64,000 bases of DNA from Nemopilema nomurai (lineage: Eukaryota > Cnidaria > Scyphozoa > Rhizostomeae > Rhizostomatidae): the NCBI GenBank assembly GCA_003864495.1, contig ML133436.1:5002212-5066211 (forward strand). Reading direction: 5' to 3'. The translations under genes and the position numbers were made by a program. Shown in pieces: positions 14,101 through 48,540 of the stretch (position 1 is the stretch's first letter; every line of letters begins with the position of its first letter). The notes under the pieces are model-generated. The model had not been told where the DNA came from, made no database searches, and was given only the letters and a program-made list of their open reading frames with translations.

Positions 14101-14788
14101 GAAAAGAATAGGCATGTCTTGAGAGAAATAATTAACTGTACTGAAAATTCTGTGGCACCCACGAGACTCCCTCCGTTGGCATATATTAAATTTCTCAGTG
14201 TATTACCTTTCTAAAAATTTATTACCTGTTTTATCTCGAGCTCTAGGCGCAGGAATTTCTAACTTTTATGCCGCAGTAGCAAGACCCACCAGTGAATTCC
14301 CCAACGAGTCGCAACTGAATTAATATTTGTTTTTGCTTACAAAAGACTTTGAGTTTTGTTTTGACTCGTATGAACTTAAAAACTTTCAACACGGTAATCC
14401 AAATTTGGAAATTTCCTCCATCATATTAGTGTCTTTACTCTTAAAGCAAAATGTTAAATTTTGAATTTTCATCATCATACACCTCCACACCACCCCCTCG
14501 CCCAAAAATAGTCACTTATAAATGACGTTGCTAGCTCTGCTATTTTTTCCTATGTACGGTGCCCAATAAGACAACTTTGGTGTCACTAATGCATCGTCTG
14601 TTTTTCATCCACGACAACCCCTGCGCAATATTTCCTTTGCTACATCACCCCAAAACATTTCACAGTCTACTTCGTCCGTATTATTTGGCAAATCGGAAGT
14701 ACCTTTTCCGTTAGGGGTCATGGTATCACGGTAACGGTGAAGAAGACTTTCTCTCGTCACCATGGCTTTGTAAGAAATGTAAAACGAA

Positions 14789-15561
14789 ATGTTCCAAACG
14801 CCCGATAAAAATTGTGACAGTGATGAAGCTGACATTATGACATTGACGGCACGTTCAGATAATAGGAAGAAGAAACTTGCTGCAAAAAAGTTAGATGAGC
14901 AAAACTCAAGCTTCAAGAAATTGCTAGCAACCATCCAGGGGCGGATTCAGGGAAAAATCTGACTACAGCGAAGAAAGGGAAATTTTTTAGAGCCACGCCC
15001 TTCAGGCTGTCTAAAATGAAGGCCACACCCCTTTTATGTGAATACTATTTATGATCAAAATTTTTGTTAGTGGTCAGCACTAAAATCATATAATAAAATC
15101 TAACAAGGCTTTGATCCCTGTTTTCTGTTAGGAATGCATCACATTCACAGAACGGAAATCGCAAGGGCTATTGTTGACATTTTCAAGATTGAACGCGACA
15201 GCGGTGGCGAATACAATTGCATAGGTCACTCTATCTGTTTATTGGACACTTTCTACAACAATTGCATAGGTCAACTCGGCTTCTTATTCGACAGTTCAAA
15301 TTTCACCAATGCTCGCGCCAAATTTAGCATAGCTCAACTTTCCTGTCATTGGCTTGACGAACGAAGCAACAGCAATAGCGGCAATAGGTTGTGATGTAAT
15401 TCCAGAGAACAGGAAGAATTTTTGTGGCACTGGATGTCGTTAATTGATGCAAAAGGAAATTGTTTGAGAAAATCTGACTTATGCTCGCGCAAAGGTTGCT
15501 AACGTCTGGATCCGCCCCTGCAACCATCGAATCAGCGCATGCATCTTCTAGCAGTGATTAA
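14789..15561 (+). pseudogene. Small open frame split by a hAT-like insertion
   Basis: An ATG at 14789 opens a frame rich in Lys, Asp and Glu (SDEADIMTLTARSDN, then a KKKLAAKKLDEQ stretch). It runs without a stop to the target-site duplication of the transposon at 14936-15520. Removing the element and one duplication copy leaves the frame open for ten more codons to a TAA at 15559-15561. The restored frame is only about 59 codons, so it may be the end of a longer spliced gene, a pseudogene or chance. I do not recognise the family. Confidence 0.35.
14936..15520. mobile_element. hAT-like non-autonomous element (MITE) with 8-bp target duplication
   Basis: The ends are inverted repeats: CAGGGGCGGATTCAG on the left and the complement of CAGGGGCGGATCCAG on the right, 14 of 15 matching. 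The flanks are a perfect 8-bp duplication, CAACCATC, at 14928-14935 and 15521-15528. CAGNGGCGGA-type ends and 8-bp duplications are typical of the hAT superfamily. The 585-bp interior has no transposase frame, so the element would depend on an enzyme made elsewhere. Confidence 0.88.
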
Positions 15562-15778
15562 TAATATGTAATGAAATTTACTCCAAACTGATTCAACTTT
15601 GACCTTTTGTATGGCATTAGTCGTATATAAGCTTTTTCTATTCTACGCTCTCGCTATCTAAATTCAGAATCGCAATTACAATATTTTTCGCTGTATCCTA
15701 CACGAATAATAGTAGAAAAGAACACTATCAGAAAAGTAAACTCTTCAATTTTGCCTCTTTGTGGAGACACTCTGTTGA

Positions 15779-15866
15779 TGATGGAAGCAGACCAAACCAA
15801 GTGGAAAACAAGGAAAATTAATTGGTAAACTTTTTGCAAATACCCAAATACATGTCATTCAGTCAT
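15779..15866 (+). repeat. Direct repeat, copy 1 of 2
   Basis: About 88 bases starting gcagaccaaacc and ending in caaatacatgtcattcag recur at 15975-16061 with a few differences. The spacing of about 195 bases suggests a local tandem duplication of a longer unit whose other half has diverged. Confidence 0.8.
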
Positions 15867-15974
15867 TTATTTTGAAAAAAAAGAAATCGTAGACTGGCCG
15901 TTAGAAGAATTTGTTAGTTTGTCTTGAGCCGTACATGGAGACAACTCGGTCAGAAACTAAGTGTGTGCCGTATG

Positions 15975-16061
15975 ATGGGGGCAGACCAAACCGAAAGGAA
16001 AACAAGAAAAATTAATTGGTAAATTCTTTGCAAATACCCAAATACATGTCATTCAGGCATT
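15975..16061 (+). repeat. Direct repeat, copy 2 of 2
   Basis: Second copy of the segment at 15779-15866. Both share the core aaaattaattggtaaa and the end atacatgtcattcag. Confidence 0.8.
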
Positions 16062-17036
16062 GAAATAGGCAAGGAGTTAGAAATTTTCCATTCGGTACTC
16101 GGTAGGCCATTGCGAGAGCCGTATGAGCCTTGTTTATATTGCCAAGCTTCTAAAGTGATGGTTTTAATCGTAAATTCCAAGGCCGCTTCCTTAAGAAAGC
16201 TGCATAAAAACTATAGGGGAAGATACTAAAATGATCAGAGAATCTTTTAATGTACCATTTTCTATATTTGCACTCTTTGCGACTACGCTATTAGGTTTCC
16301 AAAATTATGAAGGAGCCGTACGTCCTTGCAGGTGCCGTACTTACTTGTCTGTGCCGGTTGGCCCCAGGAATTCTCAGAAAGCGGAAGTTCCTTTGGCCAT
16401 TGATTCCCATACAGGTCACATGATTTATATGTTCCACTGCAGGCCTGACGTTGCTTCGACTTGTGCGATATTGCTTGACTTAACAGAGGTGCCGTCATTT
16501 CAAGTAGATAGAGTCCGCTTTCTCCACCAGTTCTTCACTTCTGGTATGTGCATAAGTTAATTTTGTTTTTATTTAACTGGATTGGTTCCATCCGGAAATC
16601 GTTTGAAAGCAGGCTGTGGTTTTTAGACAGTTTTAACAACGTTGAGATTTTATTTGCAACCTTAAATTGTGAATCAATTTTCTTTTTCTGGCTAGTACTT
16701 GTTTGAAGATGGAAAGTAAGCTAAGGCTGATTAATTCTTCTAAAGAGGAGCAATCTTCTAAACACTCTGTTATGAAAATTTGTTCAACTGAAGATCATGT
16801 TTTCACAGAAAACCTAAATATGCTACAGACTTATTTATTTTTTTTGGTGAGGGATGTCAGGGAAAAAGTCAGGTATAAAGGCATGAAGCCATTGTTAGCA
16901 AGGTTGAAAATTATTTACATAAATGAGAATTTAAAGCAGCTCAAAGTTAAAGAAACAGAATTGCAGTAAATAATTGTAATCAATGCATAGATCAAATTAC
17001 ATTTTTGTGTAATAAATTTCTTTTATATAAACATAT

Positions 17037-18147
17037 GGGTCATTCCATGCCAAATCAATCAACCCATACGAACTCAATCTCCTTGATTTTGATTAAACTT
17101 CTCAAACATGTTTTACTGGTTAGAAAAGACTATGCAGCAAATATTTGCTCAATATCTTTCACGGGGGCTGAGAAATCAGTTTCTAAAGATTTTCCCCATT
17201 CTTCCTCGTCATTCTTCATTATGCGACCCCCAAGCTAGTAAACATCAATTACTTTTGTTCTATTTCTTCCATTGAGCTGAGAAAAAGCTTATTTTGAACA
17301 TCTTTTTAAGGTCTTTCTAAATAGTACAGGTTTTCTAGCATATTTCACGAAAACAGCGTTTAAAAACCATTTTCATTATAATCGCTTCCCTGTGAATTAG
17401 TCCCTCTCCTCCTTTAGGCAGTTTGGAAAAACAGTGGCTCCATAAAGTGTTTACACAAAAAATTTCACTCGCAGAGTGACCCTCATGGATTTTCCTCACC
17501 CCATCTTGGGACCTTCAGGCAATACCCAGATTGACATAGCTTCTATGCTGTAGCACCTACAACAGCGGCTTTGGTACCAAACGAAAGCTCTTGCAATTCT
17601 GAATCTGACTACATCAAGAAATAGATTCTAGCTTTAAAGTTTAGCAACCAAAATAGAACATCAAGATTGCAAATTCCAACCAAGCCCAGAGGGTCAACTT
17701 TGATTTTGATAAATTATTTAGACAATCTTTGAATACTAAAAAGCTTATGCGGCAAGTTTCTGAGGGAGGTGAGATTGGAATTTTACACAATAAGTCATTT
17801 ATATCAGACAGGTATGTGTAGAAATGCCACATTTCTTGGTTTTCCACTTAAGCTTGTCCCAGCTATGCACTTCAAAATGAGCTATTTCTGGGCTCAATCG
17901 TAGAATGAAAGTAATTGATTTTTAACCGTTTGGGGGGTCACGGTTGAGAAGAATTATGAGAAAGAATGGGAAGAATGGGGGAAATCTTTAGAAACTGACT
18001 TCTCAGCCCCTGTTAAAGGTATTGAGCTAAAGTCTGTTACATAGTCTTTTCTTGCCATTGCTGTTAAGATCATGAAGTAAGCACAGAATCTCTCATGGTG
18101 AGGGTAAATTTGCCTCTCAAATTGGTTGATTTTAAATGGAATCACCC
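17037..18147. mobile_element. Foldback-type element with about 200-bp inverted arms
   Basis: The left arm (17037-17237, starting gggtcattcca) is matched by the reverse complement of 17930-18147 (starting gggtgattcca). Both contain ggggctgagaa, tcagtttctaaagatttt/c and ccccattcttcc. The flanks on both sides are ATAT, a possible 4-bp target duplication. The interior shows short coding-like frames on both strands but no intact transposase. The superfamily is left open. Confidence 0.7.
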
Positions 18148-19363
18148 ATATATAAGCCAGAAGTTTTTCATACTGTTAGTCTAACTATCTAGACACAAGT
18201 TAATCAGGAATCTTTTATACTTTCTAAGCACATGTTAATTAGGAGTTATTATTACTATTTAGTCATAGCTACTACCACGCTACTACTGAGAGAGTTCCTC
18301 CTTAAGAATTCCCTCTTATACAAGTTCTCTAGTGTTGTGTCATTTACCTTTATTCTATTCTATTATATTTATTGCCTTAAGTATTCATTATTATTACTGT
18401 TTGATTGAATATTAGAGTATTTGTACATATGTAGAGAAATTTAAAATAAATGAACTGAACTGAATTATATAAGCTGGTTTTCTACTAAACATAAACATAT
18501 TTAAACCAGAACTTTTTCAAATTATACAACTAAATCTAAACATATTGTATTATAGCTATAATAATAATAATAGATATAATAGATATTATTTGTGTTTACC
18601 CTTCCAACACCATAGAGTCCCATTATGTCTTGCAAGATGTCATTAATGGTGTATCAACCAAAATGTCATTCTTGTTCTTGTATAGTGCACAAACCTTAAA
18701 ATTCTCTCTATCTATTTCTGGTCTTATCTTGAAATCTAGCTCATTTTATTATTATTCGTAAAAGGATTTTGGTGATACAGCTCATAGTGATGCAGCCCTA
18801 TGGTCTTTTGCATGTCTCCACACATTTCATTTGGGCCTTTTCATTTTGCCTCCTTGCATTTTTTGTTTGATCTTTATGCTTTATTTTTGTTTTCTTGACT
18901 GTTCCTTTTCCAAAATTAGTTGTGGTTTTTTACCAGCCATCTATTTGTTCTTTGTTTTTATCTTTTTTGGAACCACTTATTCAGCAATCTCCACTCATAA
19001 GCTCCATTGGTAAAGTCCACCATCTTTCAGCTTGATAAACGATTTTGAACTTCCTCATGATGCATTTTCCTCTGATTTCACTTTTATTCAACAATATTCA
19101 ATGTACCCCATTGAAACTTGAATTTTCTTTCTGATTCTTTCAGTTTCCCCAGTTTGATAGAGATATTGCAAACTACTGGTAAGTGGCAGCCTCTGCAGTC
19201 TGCACCACAATGTCATTTAGATTTCTTGACTGTGTTTTTGCAAGGTTTGTTAATAATGATATCATTGATTTGGTTTTTATTGTACTATCTAGGCTTTCCT
19301 GTTTTCTATTTTAAAAAAGGTGTTTTCTTAATTTGACTATGTTATCTTTGTAGTTTCAAATAG

Positions 19364-42108
<22,745 letters not shown>

Positions 42109-44146
42109 TCTTTCGATTGGTTAGATGGTTCATTAGCGGAAAGGCATTGCACCCAACCGCTAAGAAAACCCAGAGATTTGAAGTGTAAATTGATCGAAAT
42201 CGCCATTCGCAATATTCAGTAAGTTACCATGGTTTCTGGAGACTTGTCAATACTTTAGATATTATCTAAAAAAGAGATTTTTTACTTATACCATGAAGAT
42301 AACTTTTATTGTTAGTAAAGAAAGATTCTATATACTGTTTGCACTTTCCCAAATTGGATGTTGATGTTATTGATAATTTTTTTCAATGTTTTTTATTCTA
42401 GATAAGATGTTAAATGTCTAGGCCAACCTAGATAAATAGATTTATTGCTGATTTAAACTTTGAGCAAAAATATATTTTCTTTGAAATCTGTTCTCGTGGC
42501 GCACAACGTCTCGGTTTCTGATTAGAAAGCAGGTTTGCAATGGACAGGTACACAGTAGGCAGGACGGGTGAGGTTTTTTTCATCAGATTACTACTATCAT
42601 GGTTTCGTCTACAATTTGATGTCAAATTCAATGGAATTGAAAAGTCCCGTTGAAACGTAGGTCCAATTCATTATTTTATTCTTTTTCAACCAGACCGCGA
42701 GACAGGCAGCTCCAAAACACAGCATATTGATATTGCATTTATCAATTTGTTAACTTAGTCTACTTGAAGCCATTAAAAACGAAGCAGTTTTGAATTTCCT
42801 TGCAATTGGGCGAAGTTGAGAGTGTTGGGAAAGCACAAAATATCCAAGTTAATTTTCTCGAAGTCAGCCTGGTTGCTAACGCGTACAAAGCCGCTAGTGG
42901 AAAGAGACTTCAATATATCAGTAATCTAGTCAATGTCAATGGAAGTGATGATCTCGTACAAGATTCATCCGATTCTATCTCTTTCATTTTCTTCAAAAAG
43001 CGGGCCCACCAGCCTTTTTTCCATTGCGTAGTCACAAAGATGACTGTTATGGTAACTCTCAAGCTTTCTCTTCTATTTCAGGGTTTGCAATGATAGTTTG
43101 GTGCATCAATGATATTTTTTTACTGCCTAAAAAATGCTACATACAAGTTCAAATCAATTTAAAGCATTTTAATAAGATGAAATTGTGAAGAAGTCGTAGG
43201 GCGAATCAGATTCAACTCGGTATGTCAGTAAGGAGGAGTGTAAGAAAGGATTGATGTGCGGAACATGATGGGTTCTATTTAGGCCATTTTGAAATTCTTA
43301 AATACCTCCCCAAAGCAACAACTTCTCGAAAAAGGGGCCAGAGGCTTTTAAACTGCATAGCGAAATATTATTCATTAATCTTATGCAGGCTCTTTGAAAT
43401 ATACCCTACAATTTTTTACTATTGAGGTAAAAAAAGGCAGGCGGTATACTTTTGGTATGATTTTGCTACAGCGAAACATGATGCCTTGCTTACCGTTAGC
43501 CCATAAAGAGAAATTTGGCTTTATCGATGGCTTATCAAATATTAAAATCAAGGAAACCACATTTCAACTAAAATTATAAAACTATTGACCAACTATTGAA
43601 ACAGCTTTTACATGAAACAGCTTTAAAACTATTGACCAACGCATTCAAAAGTTGCCGGCAAAACGAATCTTGGTGTGGGCCACAAGTTGTAATCCCGGCT
43701 ATGCGAGAGGTGACGTAAAAGGCTTGACCACTGTCGTTTTGAAGCTGAGAGGAATAACCTTTAAGTTTAGTGAAAGGCATGATCTACCTGAAGAGAGTGG
43801 GGGAATTTTAGATGATCCATCTGACACCAAGGTCCATGTGGTGTCAAGTACATCCCCGACTCAACTACCCTTCAAATTGTGGCCCTTTTTTGGGTTGATG
43901 AGGTATAAAGCAGCACCTTGTTTGCCAACTCGATATTATTCTGCATGCTGTCAGAAATCGCAAGGGCACGCCCTCTTCCATCGTCTGAGCCTAGTATTTC
44001 AAAATAGATTAATGACTTAATATATAGTTATGTGGTCTCTATAAATCATTTTCATTTATATTTCATTAATTACAAACGATTATATGCGCTAGACAAAAAG
44101 GTCCCTCATTACTCGACGCAAAGAGAAACTTAGCCTTGTTTAACGT
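42109..44146. other. Interval between chitin synthase and the GPCR, with the 3' UTR
   Basis: The first several hundred bases should be chitin synthase 3' UTR; an ATTAAA lies at about 42772, but no strong poly(A) signal could be assigned. Open frames at 42800-43093 and 43652-44020 show no recognisable family, splice context or codon pattern, and are not called as genes. Confidence 0.4.
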
Positions 44147-46873
44147 TTACACCTTGACGATCGTATTGCTAACAACGTCGGAATTCGTGTAGACTACGCT
44201 GGGATCGGATGCTTCCGCCGTTGACGTCATAGTTACTGACGGTAGCGTTGTTTTCACTTGTCTCCCGCCAAAACACATCATGTTCTTCAGTTTTTCGTAA
44301 ACCTGCATGTACTCCATTTTGAAAGCCCGGTTGCGGAACCCTAGGACAATTGGGTTACAGCAAGAATTGGCGAATCCGAGAAGGAAAGCCAAGTTTGCCA
44401 AAACAGGACTTGATAATGCTGGAACGAAAGCACCCAGGAGAGACATGACCAAAAATGGACTCCAGCACAACAGGAAGAGAATCAGAACGATGATCATCGT
44501 TACCACAACTTGTTTCTGCATTGCTCTTCTGTCGATCGAAGCACTGTTTGACATGCGGCTGATTCTTCGCGCGTGAATTGAGACGACTTTCATAATTCGG
44601 TAGTACGAAAATGACATGATGACAAGGGGAACGAAGAACCCTGTCACAATGTACCCCATTGCTGTCAGCTTTTCTCCAGCCGATTGCGGGATCTTCACCG
44701 CGCATTGGCCGCGTCCGCTTTTCAGGTCGTACTGCGTTATGCCGCTGAGTGGCAAAATCGATAGGATCGTTGAGTGAAGCCAGATGTAGACAAGCATGAG
44801 GACTGCCGCGCGTCTAAGGCGTGGTTGCGGCCACTTCGAGACAACGGTGAAATACTGGTGAAGGCTGATCATAGTGAGAGTGAGGATGGAAGCCAGCATC
44901 AACTGCGAATTCAGGAATCCACTAAACTGGCACGCCTCCTTGTTGAAATCCCAGTAACCTATGCAAAACATAAACACACTCAGTTGGCGATCCTATTTAG
45001 CTAATTGTTTTCTTTTCATTATGAAGACTTTCATTACCTTGTGATACTTGCCTTTTTCTTCTTGACATATGGTTGGCAGAAGCACGATCATACACAACAC
45101 ATACGCAACTGCCATAACTGATGTCCATTTTCTAATTAACTTACTATTGATTTTATTTAAAAAGTGTACGTGAATGTATTTGTCAAAATATACAGACTAA
45201 TAGAGCTACTTTGGTCATGTCATATTGCATTGTTGGGGTTGCTTGCAGTTGAAATTAACGTGGACGCTTTGCTGTGACGCAGGGTCCGACCTGCTCGTTG
45301 TAGGGACAACCTGCTCCTAAACTTTCGCGGGCAAGTGCGTCCGTGTTTGTCCAAAATTCATATTCACCAAGGGCAGACCGGCTATGTCTGCAACCGGTGT
45401 CTGGTGCTTTAACATGCCTTGGACACCCTGTGCTCTGGTCATGTCTACGCACAAAGAAATTGTAACTACAACAGCAACAAAATGTTCTTCTCAAAGCGTA
45501 TACACACCTTTTTGCGCTACGTGATAAAGGATAAACAAGGTCTTGTTGCGAGGGCTAGAGTGGCCCTGACTACACACATTCTTTGATCATACAGCCAACC
45601 TCCTCTCCATAATTTTGCTTCCCTGCCTTATCCCAAAAGATGATAATATTGCAAGCGGATCTCGTGTTTACAAAGGGAACCTGTTCTCAAGCTGTCTTTT
45701 CGGTTAGAATCCGTTCACATTATCCTCTGCTCTCTCGAACGATGCTCGAAAATGGCTGCCCTTCGCGTGATTTCCAGTTGACATTACGCAGACTAACTGA
45801 TATTGATACTGATATTAACTGACATTCGCATTCAATATTGATCATGACAGCTCTTGGTGCTCTAGTTACAACTGGGTCTACAAATAGTCTCCTGAGGCCC
45901 GTCTGGGCAAACAAGGCCTGGGATACCTCAATCAAATTTTGCCGATGCTCTGCAATGCAAACCTATACGCAGCTTTTAGCATAAACAAGCCTGTTTCATT
46001 TCAGTGCTTCTTTTGAAACCAATACTTCTGGTACAGAAGTGGGGGGGGGGGGGAATTTAGCTTCAATCAATTGAATAAATCAATTTAATCATCCCTCCAG
46101 CCCCCTTCCCTACGAACAATGTTGTCCTGTTTCTAAACGAAACTTCATTTTGGGGCAAACTTTTCCCTCAGATTAACTGGATGCTATAAATGTTTTTCGG
46201 GGAAAGGGGGGAATAACAGCCATTGGCGTGTCAAAGAAATGAAAAACCAGAGAAAAAACTTGTGCATTCATTGATCGCGTAAAACTCGGTGTAAAAAGTG
46301 CATTTACATAACATGTTTTTCAAAATAGGACCGTCTCCAAAAGAAAAAAAAACTATGAGGCAATCTTCCGCTTAATAAATTCTAATGTCTACAAGCATTT
46401 CTGGATTGGTACCAAACCAAACCAGTTCAAACTGCAAAACGTTTCCCAGTTGTATTAGCTGTCTTTCGAGAAAAACTGAAAGGAAACTTGGACCATCATA
46501 AAACAATCACAATAAATTGATTATGGAAAGCATCATTCAAGTTGTTTTATGCTAGGCACCCTTAGTTGCCTAAAGACGCTGAAAAGGTTTGCGGAAACAG
46601 GGTATGATTTTAGTTGGCTGGCTGACTATGCAACTGCTAGGTGTTCTTACCGTTGATGTAGGTCCGCAGAGGGAAGTAGACAGCAAACACTACAACGCCA
46701 ATGTCTGCGAAAGCCATGTTCAAAATAAACCAGTTATTGAGCGTCTTTCGTAGCTCTCTATTCCGATACAGTGTCCAGCATATCAGGCCGTTACCAATAA
46801 GGCCAGCGATTACGACCAGAATCAAACAAATCGCCATGGGCACCCTCATTTCGATGGGGTATTCCTCCGTCAT
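44147..46873 (-). CDS. Class A (rhodopsin-like) orphan GPCR, two coding exons
   Basis: Exon 1 is 46651-46873 (ATG at 46873) and exon 2 is 44147-44958, joined at a phase-1 GT-AG junction that rebuilds a Gly codon, giving 344 codons. TM1 has IGNGLICWTLY, TM2 LNMAFADIGVVVF, and the first extracellular loop has EACQF with the usual disulfide Cys. TM3 ends in ISLHQYF where DRY is normal. TM6 has LLCWSPF, and TM7 NSCCNPIVLGF in the NPxxY position. There is no retinal-binding Lys in TM7, so it is not an opsin. The overall pattern is amine/melatonin-receptor-like, as in many cnidarian orphan receptors; the ligand cannot be read from sequence. The tail is Ser/Thr-rich. The 1.7 kb intron falls between TM2 and TM3. 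Confidence 0.9.
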
Positions 46874-48241
46874 GCTGCTTGCTTCAGCGCAACCTTTTCA
46901 AATTGACGTAAAGTTCTGTGATTCGTATTGAATCAAACTCCTTCGTAGGACAGAAGGAAGTGCACTTCTAATTCAGTGCTTAATCCTGCCATGAAGTTGT
47001 CTTTCTCCTTTCATAAGACATTGGTGCTGTACTAAATTATGAATTTGTCGTAACGTTGTCACTGAATTTTATGATGGTGACCAAAATTAATCAACTCCGA
47101 AAGCCTTGCCTGGTTTAGTAAGCGACTAACAATTCCGTTTTCTCGTCCCCTGGGAGCCAGCTGAGTTATTACTGCAAATCTTTAGATCTGTCCATGGTCT
47201 TGTGGAAGATTCGTACAAAACTGAGACGTAATGACCTACTCTTTCCGGAAACGCGAAAACGTGGAACACGGAAGGGTATTGTGGAGCCTGGGTACAAGAC
47301 CCTGATTGGAGTACTCGTAGAGTACTAGGAGCACACGAGCGGGAACCTGTGCCTTTTTAATTGTCGACTAATCGCATTCAATTGGCAATTACTGGCATTC
47401 ACTAACGCCCCTTGGACGTAAACCCTAGGCCCATCTTTTGAGGTGCTGCTTTACCATCGGTGATATTAAAAAACAGGGCCTTGGTCAACATGAAAACTGG
47501 GGTAACGGCCCCATTCAACCTAATTGATGCCTCCTTGGAGAACATTGGATCCCCTTGCAAAATGTATTTTTCATTGGTTTCACTGTACATCTAGTTTTCT
47601 CTCTTTTAAAATGTCCTCTTGTTTATGTCGAAAATACTTTTAAAAAAATAGAAATTTCAAAGGAAAACTGTTCAATTGTTCTTTCCCCTTTTCATTTGGT
47701 GGGCCTCATAGCCTCACACATTGGGTTTAGGGTCCTCTTTTAGGTTTCATCCTCAAAAAGTCTCTCTGAGGAATTTGAATTGAGATTGAACGTCTTGAAA
47801 GAGTTTTACTAAGCAACTCCAACAGCACTTCAACCTTTCGATTCTGGCCCAAAGCAGGGGGCATAGAGCTGAACTTTACAAATAATTGCCACATGTTCTT
47901 ATCCAAATTTCTTCTATGGTCTTCATTTATGTCTCCAACGTCAAACAAATCTGTTTTGTGCTATTTGATCTCTGTTCGTTAAAAGCTTTTGAGCAGAACT
48001 AAATCTTTAGGTCATGAAAGCAAACTAAAAATTTGGAGATGGCTACACCCTGCCCCGCGTTCTGTGTTTTACAGTCACGTACATAAATCAATAAACGGCG
48101 TTTGATATTTCCGTGTACTTTTGGATCAAAAGAGCAAATTTCAAGGGCGCAGACATGTTTACAAGTATGATGCAAATTAAATTGGGTTTCGGTGTTTGAA
48201 AGCTTTTAGTTTTGCCCACGAAGTGAAGTCCATTGCAGTCA
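46874..48241. other. Upstream flank of the two-exon GPCR, no gene seen
   Basis: Presumed promoter and 5' UTR of the minus-strand GPCR. Short open frames on both strands lack family signatures. No clear repeat was identified. Confidence 0.35.
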
Positions 48242-48540
48242 CGCTTTATGTCTCAGCGGAAAATCAGCTTCAAAGTTATGCTGAAAGACGCGTCTAGGGG
48301 TGCAAGGGGATTGATTGCTGGCCTTACAGCTAGAATGAGTGGCATAGAAAGCCAAACCATGACGCCCATAGTTCCGCTCACTATTATTGGCAAAGGCTTT
48401 TCGTTCAAAAAATGTGATAAAGAATGCTTCTGCAATAAATATGAGAAGGAATTTTCCTGCTTCAGCCAAAAATGGAAATGTGTGGTAGGAGGACCAGTCC
48501 TCGTAAACGCCGTTCTAATGGCAATGTGTTGCGACATGTA
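48242..48540 (-). pseudogene. Decayed GPCR-like fragment (TM6-TM7 region)
   Basis: On the minus strand one frame reads a hydrophobic segment (GKFLLIFIAEAFFITFFE), and a second frame, over the following DNA, reads MVWLSMPLILAVRPAINPL then LDASFSITLKLIF. The second resembles a TM7-helix 8 unit with an NP motif. Joining them needs a frameshift, which suggests an inactivated class A receptor near the intact one at 44-47 kb. Competing open frames on the plus strand (145 codons) cover the same DNA, so this call is tentative. Confidence 0.3.

Larger units (their letters stand above)
8835..14788. other. Gene-poor interval with repeats
   Basis: No exon chain is supported. It contains the 26-bp tandem repeat and one copy of a dispersed repeat. 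At about 12.9-13.08 kb a degenerate coding-like minus-strand stretch is broken by stops. Several short open frames overlap on both strands without convincing family signatures. Confidence 0.4.

Noticed and set aside
16231..16969. Two open frames (109 and 88 codons) that could be spliced together
   Set aside because: No family signature, and the phases and splice signals are not convincing.
45255..45494. Cys-containing minus-strand frame of 79 codons inside the GPCR intron
   Set aside because: The composition is somewhat protein-like, but it has no ATG context, domain or matching splice sites; the GPCR joins cleanly without it.
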